Under the pieces are notes generated by a model that worked only from the letters and a program-made list of their open reading frames with translations, ran no database searches and was not told where the DNA came from. The position numbers and the translations under genes were made by a program. A DNA stretch of 60,000 nt from assembly GCA_030704615.1 (NCBI GenBank), contig CM060734.1, positions 9,736,001-9,796,000 of the forward strand, read 5' to 3'. The DNA is from Takakia lepidozioides. Lineage: Eukaryota > Streptophyta > Takakiopsida > Takakiales > Takakiaceae. Numbering within the stretch: position 1 is the first letter of the stretch; each line of letters begins with the position of its first letter. Positions 32,160 through 40,902 of the stretch are shown here, piece by piece.

Positions 32160-33260
32160 TCATCCCCGGATGGAAATATGGTGCCGAATTTCCATCCGGA
32201 GGGCCAGGGAAGAAGTCGTGTGGGGCCGATATGGTTCTAGTTGGCTGCCAAAGTTCATCCGCCCGATGGAAATTCGGCGCCGTATTTCCATCCTAGGGGC
32301 CAAGGATGAAGTCCTGGTGGGCCGAGATGGGTCCACATGGATGCCAGAGTTCATCCCTCCGATGGAAATTCGGCGCCGTATTTCCATCCTAGGGGCTAGG
32401 GATGAAGTCCTGGTGGGCCGAGATGGGTCCACATGGCTGACAGCGTTCATCCCCCGGATGGAAATTCGGCGCCGTATTTCCATCCTAGGGGCCGGGGATG
32501 AAATCCTGGTGGGCCGAGATGGGTCCACATGGCTGACAGGATTTCTGGCAGCCATGAGGCCTTGGATGGAAATTCGGCGCCATATTTCCATCCGGGGCAT
32601 GATTTCTGGCAGCCACGTTCCAGCCTCGGGTGGAAATATGGCGCCATGTTTCCATCCGGGGCATGATTTCTAGCAGCCGAGTGCAGGCCTCGGATGGAAA
32701 TTCGGCGCCATATTTCCATCCAGGGCATGATTTCTGGCAGCCACGTTCCAGCCTCGGATGGAAATATGGCGCCATATTTCCATCCGGGGCATGATTTATG
32801 GCAGCCGCGTGCAGGCCTTGGATGGAATTCGGCGCCATATTTCCATCCGGTGATTTCTGGCAGTCACGTGGAGGCCTCGGATGGAAATATGGTGCCATAT
32901 TTCCATCCGGGGATGATTTTTGGCAGCCACGTGGAGGCCCGGGATGGAAATTCGGCATCATATTTCCATCCGGGGATGATTTTTGGCAGCCACATGGAGG
33001 CCTCGGATGGAAATTCGGCGCCATATTTCCATCCGGGGGATGATTTTTGGCAGCCACGTGGAGGCCCGGGATGGAAATTCGGCACCATATTTTCATCCGG
33101 GGGATGATTTCTGCCAGGCACGTGGAGGCCTCGGATGGAAATTTGGCGCCATATTCCCATCCGGGGGATGATTTTTGGCAGCCACGTGGAGGCCTCTGCC
33201 CCCGAGAGGACTTCATCCAACCCCCCCGGATGGAAATTCGGCGTCATATTTCTGCCTGAG
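32160..33260. repeat. Palindromic GGCGCC-centred satellite, block 1
   Basis: About fifteen copies of a 30-bp palindrome whose left arm is GGATGGAAAT(A/T)(T/C)GGC, followed by the complementary arm ending ATTTCCATCC. The copy at 32756-32785 is a perfect 30-bp palindrome. Palindromes start about every 64 bp from 32564 to 33133 (32564, 32628, 32692, 32756, 32820) and about every 96 bp at the edges (32168, 32265, 32361, 32457; 33133, 33229). Spacers read GCATGATTTCTGGCAGCCAC, then GTTCCAGCCTC or GTGGAGGCC. All six frames are largely stop-free, which produces spurious ORFs. Confidence 0.95.
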
Positions 33261-33800
33261 CTTCCGTAACCCCTTGGGTTACATTTATCAAGCGCCTCAT
33301 GCGAGTGAAAGCCTCCCTCAAGCTCTAAGTAGGCTTCCGTTGGAACTCTTGCAAGCTCCGCAACTTCTCTGTCATCACCCCTTGGTAGTTCCCTCTCAAC
33401 TCTTCGAAGAACTCCACAACAGGGTTGAAGGCAAGCACGGGTACTGGTGCTGGTGCGGTAGTGGCTTGGGTGGACGTTGTAGCTACGGTACCACCAGTCC
33501 CACTAGTCCCACTGCTGCTTGTTGAAGCTGCCGGTACAGCGGCAGGTGTAGCCACTGCCCTCGTGGCTCTAGTGCCCCTAGTGATGGAGACATAGTCGGG
33601 TGACCAGTACATCCTCCACTCCTCGATCTCAACCTCATGCCCCCGCCTGAACTCATGGTAATCAGCCATAGGCGGCCCCTCAAGGTGCTGAAACAGCCCC
33701 TTCCATGCCATGAAAGGCGTGAATAGTTGTGGATTGCGCATTTGCTGCAAATCACACCAACTATCAAACTCTTGGATAAAATCATCCAAGGATTCTGGCA
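33256..33800 (-). pseudogene. Second gag copy, inverted relative to the first
   Basis: The minus strand reads LDDFIQEFDSWCDLQQMRNP, MAWKGLFQHLEGPPMADYHE, a Thr/Ala/Ser linker, FNPVVEFFEELRGNYQGV and LRSLQEFQRKPT, then a TAG at the codon where copy 1 has GAG. The match continues to RC of GGGGTTACGGAAGCTCAGGC at 33256, paired with about 31145 in copy 1. The arms of this inverted pair are about 520-540 bp with a 2.1-kb spacer holding the satellite. Upstream, the frame continues without a stop into satellite sequence (33800-34000). Confidence 0.75.
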
Positions 33801-34000
33801 TCCACGTGCAGGCCTCTGCCCCCGAGACGACTTCATCCAACCCCTCTCGGATGGAAATTCGGCGCCAAATTTCCATCCGGGGGATGGATTCTGGTAGCCA
33901 CGTGGAGCCCTCTTCCCCCGAGACGACTTCATCCAACCCCTGTCGGATGGAAATTTGGTGCCATATTACCATCCGGGGGATGGATTCCGGCCGCCACACT
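33800..34000. repeat. Satellite units inserted beside the gag copy
   Basis: Two GGATGGAAATT(C/T)GG(C/T)GCC-type palindromes at about 33848 and 33946, about 98 bp apart. Their spacer contains CCCGAGACGACTTCATCCAA, the spacer type also seen at 33200-33225. They directly abut the gag start LDDFIQEF and are read in frame with it. Confidence 0.9.
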
Positions 34001-34074
34001 CTCCCGAGACACGCTTTTATGGAGCTGACCACGAAGTAAATGCTGCGAGTCATTCCCGGGTACGGGCATATTAA

Positions 34075-35330
34075 ATGTTGCTTCTTTCTTTGCCACTTGT
34101 CCAAATTACCACCTACACCCACTGCGTTCAAATCTGGGAAGCAGGTCAAGCTCATCTCGTCCGCTCCTCCCACTTCGTCTCCTCCCATACTCCTAGGATA
34201 GTTGGTCTGCTTCCCGGCCTCTTGCTTGGCTTCAGTCACAAAGCGATGGCGTGTCGGCATCCCAGCAATCGCCCCAACGGGGATCTCACCCCGTTGAACT
34301 TCTCGCCCAGGTCAGGAGAGATTTTCATATTCCTGCAGGATTGGGTAAACGAGTCTCAGCAGAAGCAGGTGAGTTTGACCGCTCTAGAGTACCTTCCTGG
34401 CTTCCACGATGGGCCTCACGGGGATGGGCTTACGCGGCTCTGGTGCTTGCGAATCATCGATCTGGATGTGCCGCCTGCATGCGACATCCCCAAAAGCCGC
34501 ACGGCCTTCCTGTATTATTGGAGGTGCTGCCAGTGGGTCTACGACAATTGCATCGGCGCCACGTACAAGCCGCCGTGAATTCCCTCGCAAACAGTCTATG
34601 GGGACATTCTCATAAGCTACGAGGATGAGTCCTACGGGCACAGAGTTTCCACCGCCAAAATATCCATTTACAATGGCGCGTATATCGGGAGACATGACAC
34701 CATTGTCCACTACAGCAAAGGGGACCGGACTGCATGGATTGTCTTCACCTACCGACACCCAATCAGTCATGAGCTTGTTGAGAGGCCAATCGAGGTTCCA
34801 ACTTCTTGGTGACAACACTGCAACATGGCTGTTGGAGACTTCATTTTCAGGCCAAATGCGCCTTCTTGTCGCCCACCTTCCACGAAAGACTCCACGAATA
34901 TGAGAGTTGGAACCTCGAAGACAGAAATCCGCAATGAAGATAATCCAAAGGCGACGCCATCACTAAAGGTGAGCGAGAACACGGTTGTTCACAACCTCTC
35001 CGACTCAGAGGAGGTCATGGAAGTTCCAAGATCATCCTGGAGATCAGGCAAGTCGTCAATGGACATTAGCGGAGGAGGAAGTCATAATTCCCTCTACGAC
35101 CTCAGCAACTCGATCCATTCTTGATATTCTACGAGGGCTGCACAGGGACGGACACCGCTCCAAGCTGGCTGCGCTGGACTACAGCAAGTTCACAATCAAA
35201 TCAGTAACATATCTTCCCCCAGACGTCGACGACAATCTCATTTTTGAGTTCCCTCCTTGCCCGGACAATAACAGAGCGTCCGGAATGTTGACATGTATGG
35301 ATAGGAAACATGCAGGCACCCTTGGTGCGT
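34075..35330 (+). pseudogene. N-terminal part of broken transposase-like gene
   Basis: One plus-strand frame runs from about 34240 through FIFLQDWVNESQQKQVSLTA and RLWCLRIIDLDVPPACDI to ATYKPP, then a TGA (34576-34578), and in the same frame on to VYGDILISYEDESYGHRVST and GDRTAWIVFTYRHPISHELV. After 34810 the frame changes: a Ser-rich linker, then (about 35150-35330) FTIKSVTYLPPDVDDNLIFE and CMDRKHAG. This order matches, as I recall it, a large plant transposase-like family whose later part lies at 35329-36185. No single frame spans it. Confidence 0.55.
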
Positions 35331-36185
35331 GACCAGAACCACCAGCATGAAGATGATCGATGGTGTGCGGGTGCGGTACGTTCTGTGTGTGGGCGCGTTG
35401 CAGTGTTTCTCCTCAATCTGCTTCCACTATAAATCCAAAGGTCACAGAAACGAGACGGATTGGTCAGGCATAACTCCTCAACCCTTCCGAGCTCAAGAGA
35501 AAGTTCCAAACTCCACATTTAAGTGCGCGCATTGCAAAGAACCACCAGTTTGCATGTCTATTTGTAATGCCAAGCAGTACTTTTTGTGCCACCTTTTGCC
35601 AGACCTCACACGAGCTTGCATACACATTGGTGTGCACTGTCACAAATTGGCGAGGGGGAACTCGCGGGAGGCTGCCCAGGAGGCAGAGCAACTCATTCAG
35701 GAGGAGGTCAAGTTGAGACCTGGTGCCAAACCCAAATAGATACAGCTGCAGGCTGCCCACAAGATGGCATTGAGCAGAATAATGTCGGAAGATGGCTCTG
35801 ATAGACTTCCTCTGGATGAGAAGGAAATGGAGGCATTGCTTGAGTCAATGCCCCACGTCTGCTCCCCCAATGTCCGCAACGCATTGTGCCCTGCAAGCAG
35901 AAAATTAGGCGAGGATCGGATATGCAGTCCATTCTGGAGGTGAAGCGACGATGTGGATATGACTATGTTCAGCGGCGTGGAGCTGGTCCACCGGATGACG
36001 AGTGGAGACTTGTCAAACAGTTGGGTCATGTTCGACCATATCATGGCATTACAAATCACCAGTGGGTGACAATGGGTGCACATGTCTACGACACCACAAC
36101 ATTAGCCTCAGCCTATCGGAAATTGACGAGTTGTAGCACTACCCGAAGGCCTACCCGCACGTCCCCCAACTCCATTTTCCCTTAG
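35329..36185 (+). pseudogene. Transposase-like gene, zinc-finger region to first catalytic Asp
   Basis: The frame includes CVGALQCFSS, then STFKCAHCKEPPVCMSICNA, LTRACIHIGVHCHKL (a Cys/His cluster), SREAAQEAEQLIQEEVKLRP, AAHKMALSRIMSED, and, after a frame change near 35750, LESMPHVCSPNVRNAL, KRRCGYDYVQRRG, and TNHQWVTMGAHVYDTTTLAS. The last is where the family reads a conserved ..HVYD, the likely first DDE aspartate. Sequence after SAYRKLT no longer matches, so the catalytic core is missing. The class (MULE-like) is inferred from memory of the family pattern. Confidence 0.6.
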
Positions 36186-36229
36186 TAAGACCGGATGGCC
36201 GTGACGGCCAATCTTTTCCACTTACTCAA

Positions 36230-36697
36230 TTGCCCAAAGGCACTCAAATCGACCCAGTCTCTCGCCTCTTGATTTCGCCCCCTCACATCATTATTCGTTT
36301 TCATAGCGATATAGAAATGCCCAAGGAGTTAGCTCTCTACAGAGCCCGCAAGCGTTTTGAAGATATGAAGATTCCTCTAGGCGATATTCTCTACTCCCCA
36401 GTCACAGCATACACCAAGCGCGGGAGCAAAATCTGGAATGGGCTGCTCAAGGTGGAGCTTCTTCACCCCGCCAAGGATGGTCTAGCGCTGCTCCAGCTCC
36501 AAGGGAACCGAGCCTTCATCGTGACCATGGCTTCCGGTATACAAATGCAAGGTAAAATTGAAAAAGACATGCCTATTCGCACGGATATAGGTCCAACGGG
36601 AATAGGTACCCTTTCTTCGACCACCCGTCCTCTAGCATTTGCTGACGTGGCCTCCGCTTGGGCTGACATGGCATCCACTCACACTGACATGGCGTGA
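36230..36697 (+). CDS. Unrecognised 155-codon ORF
   Basis: MPKGTQIDPVSRLLISPPHI begins a protein-like frame with ALYRARKRFEDMKIPLGDIL and KIWNGLLKVELLHPAKDGLA, which has the feel of the N-terminal segment of a LINE ORF1 or a gag protein. The end (DVASAWADMASTHTDMA) is translated from the TGACATGGC repeat, so the natural stop is lost. No domain is assigned. Confidence 0.35.
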   Translation: MPKGTQIDPVSRLLISPPHIIIRFHSDIEMPKELALYRARKRFEDMKIPLGDILYSPVTAYTKRGSKIWNGLLKVELLHPAKDGLALLQLQGNRAFIVTMASGIQMQGKIEKDMPIRTDIGPTGIGTLSSTTRPLAFADVASAWADMASTHTDMA

Positions 36698-36835
36698 GCG
36701 TGGGCTCATGCCATGTCATAGTGCGTCAGCCTGTGCTCACGCCACGTCAGCCGCGCGTGAGCGTGCGCTCATCGCTCACGCCGTAGCGTCGCTCCAAAAA
36801 CCTTAAGCGATCCCCTATGGGGTTCGTACATCAGT
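36640..36835. repeat. TGACGTGGC / CTCACGCC repeats and short GCGACC palindrome
   Basis: GCTGACGTGGC, GCTGACATGGC, GTGAGCGTGGGCTC and GCTCACGCCACGTCAGC alternate in both orientations and can pair as hairpins. They end with GCGATCCCCTATGGGG, a fragment of the 134-bp repeat. A related stretch is at 4555-4710. Confidence 0.65.
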
Positions 36836-37457
36836 CGGTGGGAATCCGGAGGCCCCCGTGCCAATTTTTTTTTCCAAAGACATAATGAACAAACTCCATA
36901 GTACTTACGACAGTGAAAAGACCATTGCTAAACAAACTCTTCTCCCCATTCTAAGCACTATGCTTTCCCCTAAATTCGTTGGTATGAAGGCCTAGAGACC
37001 CTGAACTTAGTTATGGGTGTTGTTGGGCGAAATCGATGGTTTTGTTTTTTATTTCGAAGCTATCAAGACCGGGCTATGGGAGTGAAGTTGGAGTGCAAGT
37101 ACTTCAAAACCAAATTGACCAACCAAGATGATGTCGACCACTACGATTTACAACAATTTGCATCTTCTCCTGTCATATTGGCCTATAATCTGGTGTGGAG
37201 TTGGTTGTGTTTTTGTTGTTATCCCTCTGCTGCGTTGAAACATTATTGCTGGATATCTTAAGGTCATTTTCTCTTGTGTGTGCTTGTACAGATTCGTATA
37301 TCAGCCGGTGGGAATCCGGAGGCCCCCGTGCTGAAAAAGTCTTCCAAAGACATAAACAAACTCCGTAGTACTTACGGGGTCAAAGAATTCAGGGAAAAGC
37401 ATGGCGCCTATGATAGGGAGAAGAGCTTATTTATTAGCGGACCACTCAATTTCAACG
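36826..37457. repeat. Transposon-derived module, copies 2 (partial) and 3
   Basis: 36826-36985 repeats the CAGTCGGTGGGAATCCGGAG segment and CTCCATAGTACTTACG; 37095-37457 repeats the whole module of 31576-31963. In copy 3 the satellite begins within 10 bp of the end, whereas copy 1 keeps about 190 bp of other sequence. Confidence 0.85.
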
Positions 37458-37464
37458 TCCATTG

Positions 37465-38260
37465 CCCCTCGGATGGAAATACGGGCTGAATTTCCATCCG
37501 GAGGATGAACTCTGGCACTGACGTGGACCCCTAGGATGGAAATTCGGCGCCATATTTCTATCCAGGGGATGGAAAACAGCGCCGAATTTCCATCCATGGA
37601 ATGAAATTTGCACCGATAAAGGAAACAAAAGGGACTGGAGGAAGGAAATTGTATGTTTTCTGGGCGAAGCAGACAACAAAACCACGAAAAATGGGAGTAA
37701 AGGGTTAAAAATGTCCAGAGTGGCACGATCCGACCGTCCTTGGATGGAATTTCGGCGCCATATTTTCATCCGGGGGATGATTTCTGCCAGGCACGTGGAG
37801 GCCTCGGATGGAAATTTGCCGCCATATTTCCATCCGGGGCATGATTTCTGGCAGCCACATTCCAGCCTTGGATGGAAATATGGCGCCATATTTCCATCCG
37901 GGGCATGATTTTTGGCAGCCACATTCCAACCTCGAATGGAAATATGGCGCCATATTTCCATCCGATGGAAATTCGGCGCCGTATTTCCATCCGAGGGGCC
38001 AGGGATGAAGTCCTGGGGGGCGGAGATGGGTGCATGTGGCTGCAAGATTTCATTCCCCGGATGGAAATTCGGCGCCGTATTTCCATCCGAGGGCCTGGAT
38101 GGGTCCTCTTGATGGTGCCAAACTTCATCCCCCGGATGGAAATATGGCGCCGAATTTCCATCTGAGGGGTCTGTGATGAAGTCGTCTTGGGCGGAGTGGG
38201 CTCCACGTGCCTGCCAGAGTTCATCATCCCGAATGGAAATATGGCGTCTTTTTTCGGGCG
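37465..38260. repeat. Palindromic GGCGCC-centred satellite, block 2
   Basis: About ten copies of the same palindrome (near 37472, 37534, 37742, 37806, 37869, 37934, 37974, 38059, 38134, 38233). 37869-37898 is a perfect copy. Spacing is 63-65 bp for 37742-37934. The interval 37590-37735 holds unrelated sequence (GAAACAAAAGGGACTGG...), an insertion or a boundary. The last copies have lost much of the right arm. Confidence 0.95.
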
Positions 38261-38767
38261 GATGAAGTCATGTCGGGGTATGACTCGGACAGGTGTCGCC
38301 CTAGGCGAGTTCGCAACTTGTCACAGTTATTCCCGGCGGCCCGCATTTATGTTCTGCCGTCTTCCTTTTTGAACCCGGATCGTCCGCACGGATTCCATGC
38401 TAGCTTCCCGGCTACGCCTGGAGCCACTGATGTGACGTGTGGATGAAGTTCCTTTCCCCGAATGCCACAAATCATTATGCGTTTGATTTTACTGTTAGTC
38501 GGACTTATGCCGCGTGGAGAAGGGCGAGGCTCTCCTCAGAAACCCCCCATCGAGGCCGCGGCGCAAACTGAAACCTTTGTACTACGGGTCGCGACCAACG
38601 TCTCGCATGGCCAGACTGAAGCTACAACAAGAGATACCCTTGTCTTGCTCGCAGCCCATGCCAACTGAAGCCGAGCACTCTGAGGTGAGCGCATGTTTCT
38701 TCCGCTTTTTGTAGATGTGTCAGGTGGTATTGTGGCAGTAATGTGTGTTATTAATATATATTTTGTT
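38261..38767. other. Possible decayed element sequence
   Basis: The plus strand is open in pieces (MRLILLLVGLMPRGEGRGSP at 38477; another frame reads YAAWRRARLSSETPHRGRG), without a family I can name. It starts where the satellite ends. Confidence 0.3.
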
Positions 38768-38885
38768 TGAGTCTGCTGGAGGGTCTGCCAGTCCGCTGGA
38801 AGGTTGGAGTCAATCTGCGGGTCTGCCCAGTCCGCTGGAAGGTTGGAGTCAGTCTGCTCGAGGGTCTGCCCAGTCCGCTACAAGA
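38768..38885. repeat. Tandem repeat, about 44-bp unit, three copies
   Basis: GAGTCTGCTGGAGGGTCTGCC, then AGTCCGCTGGAAGGTTGGAG, are repeated with variants (GAGTCAATCTGCGGGTCTGC; GAGTCAGTCTGCTCGAGGG). Confidence 0.85.
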
Positions 38886-39014
38886 TCCGCCGCCGTAAAA
38901 GAACAAAGACTTAGGAAAATTTCAGAATCCGGTGGACCCAGAAGATGGGTTTTCCCCCTTGTGAGGGTTGAGGAGGGCTAATCTTCTTGTAGTTGAGCCT
39001 CCATGAGCCTCTCC

Positions 39015-39130
39015 CACCTCCATAGCTCTAGATATTGAGAGGGAGTGTGGTGAGGGCTTTGTAGGGTGGATTCTTTTAGCAAAGGTGTCCTTGGCTTGAC
39101 TTAGTTTATGTGATTGAGTGGATTCATGAG
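39015..39130. repeat. Dispersed repeat shared with 56402-56513
   Basis: CCATAGCTCTAG, then GAGTGTGG(T)GAGG, GGTGGA(T/G)TC, TTTAGCAAAGGTG, TTGGCTTGACTTA and GAGTGGATTCAT are shared in order in both places, about 75-80% identical by eye. Confidence 0.75.
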
Positions 39131-39391
39131 TGGAGTGTTTCCATTGTGTTTACTTTCATTATCACTACAAGAAGATCACCTTATGCTTGTGAGTGCGGAG
39201 TATAAGGATTAGTTTTGCACTTGTATGTTAAGGAGTGAAATAAGAATGAACAACAAATTGTAGAGTTTTTCTTCATGAATTAGTGCCAGTCTTTTACCTG
39301 AATAGAGATGCAATCCAACACATCATTTTGTTCTTCGCATGTTTTGATACATTGTTGATACGTTGAAAGCGACGTCGTCTCAAGGACAAGA

Positions 39392-39835
39392 ATGTTCACA
39401 GAGTATGCACAACATGGACTTGTCAAGGACTTTGAGCAGACGCAAAGGGAAGTGGTGAAGCTGCTAGATCATGCTACATTTACGAGTGCTGAGATGAAGC
39501 CGCTCATCAATTCATTCCACGACGTTCAACATCAACGAAGAAAATCCCCAGAAAAGCACTACAGTTGCAACTGCAAGCCTGGTTGGCCTTTGTTGGTGGT
39601 GTTGAGGAGGAAAAAATGTCATCAACAGAATTACAACCGAACCAGGTTTCGATGCACCCTGCTCAAGATGGCCTTGAGAATTCATGGCAGTGCAGAGCTA
39701 AGGTCCGAACTCTTTGCACCGAAGAATGTTTGTTTTCGCAGGAAGCACGATATCAAGGAGAGGGAACCTCTCTCCCGGACTCTCCACCTTTCATAATGGA
39801 TGATTTTTTCTTTCCACGAGCCAACGTTCACTGAC
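39392..39835 (+). CDS. Unrecognised overlapping open frames
   Basis: One frame (39392-39796) begins MFTEYAQHGLVKDFEQTQRE and looks protein-like for about 65 residues (QREVVKLLDHATFTSAEMKP), then turns basic and Cys-rich. A second frame (39565-39834) reads QLQAWLAFVGGVEEEKMSST. A frameshift near 39540 would join the better halves, so this may be a broken gene. No domain is recognised. Confidence 0.3.
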
Positions 39836-40397
39836 TCTTTTTTCATCCATATTGGAGGTTGAGATGGATGAGATATGTCCAAGAATAATGAATGGATGGA
39901 GAACGGATTCCGGTGGATGGATGAAGGGCAGTGGCGCGCATGCTAGCAGCTCTGACACGCCCGTCTCTCTCTCGTTGTCTCTCGTCGTACTGCCTGCCGA
40001 TCATTCTTCTGCAACTTCCTCGCAATCTTAGACGAGTCAAAGATTTTGAATTTGTGGCTGGTTTTAGATTTTTCAAGGAAACGTTGCATCTCACCAGTAT
40101 CGTCCCTCGGCATGTTTTCTTGGGGGGAGATATGGCAACCCTTGCTTGTCTGCCGCTTTCCCTTTATCCGAAGTCCTTAATATGCCCGCAACGCTAGATT
40201 TTTGGTCATGATGTCTTGCACTCGATTTAGTGCGGGGCGGGGGAAGGCGTTTTAGGACTCTGTTTGATTGTTTCTACGCACATCCTTACATTATTGAGAC
40301 ATTGTGTACAGAACTTGTGGCTCTTGTTATGTGTGTCTTTCATGTGTCTGGGAGCTTTTCGCTGCTCTTAGGACGTACTTCCTGATATTCATGTCCA

Positions 40398-40902
40398 GTG
40401 ACTGTAAGAGCTGCACCGGAGTCGGTACTTCAATCGTATTCGAAGACTTCGCAGGAAAGAGTGATGCTTCAGAGAGAGATGACTCACTCAAGGTTTCAGC
40501 GGGTATCTGATGTAAGAACTGCAATATACGAGGGCTGTGGAGTCGGTACTATGAGATCAAGACCAAAATTTGGCCTATTTTTTCTTGTTGCATGAAGCCC
40601 AAGGACTTTCGGATATGGAGGCTTTGGAACTTTTAGACATTGATTTGGAGGATGATAACCTGTTGGGTACCCCAAGTCCGGAGAATAAGGATGCGGAGTC
40701 TGTCCTAGGCGTGTCTCCACCATCACCTTCCCTCATTGGTGGCAAGAAAAAAAGGTTACCGTCTGGAGAGGAAAACAGTTTAGGTGATATCCAAGGGAGA
40801 GCAAATTATTTGCAAGGGAGAGCGAATAATTTGAAGTGCATTGTTCATTGCTCGCACTATTCCGGTGTGGTATCTACGGTGTTTCTCTGTCTGCGTGCCT
40901 AA
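40398..40902 (+). CDS. Unrecognised exon-like ORFs
   Basis: Frame 1 (40398-40592) has SQERVMLQREMTHSRFQRVS. Frame 2 (40570-40902) has EAQGLSDMEALELLDIDLED, then DDNLLGTPSPENKDAESVLG and PPSPSLIGGKKKRLPSGEEN, an acidic then basic stretch typical of a disordered nuclear protein. They could be parts of one spliced gene, but I cannot place splice sites. The repeated GGGAGAGC(A/G)AAT(T/A)A before the end is a small direct repeat. Confidence 0.3.

Noticed and set aside
32140-33260. Long ORFs on both strands (up to 243 codons) with repeated MEIRRRISIRG or DGNMAPYFHPG peptides
   Set aside because: The 64-bp unit is not a multiple of three and has no stop in most frames, so all frames open by chance of the repeat. 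The peptides are frame variants of the palindrome.
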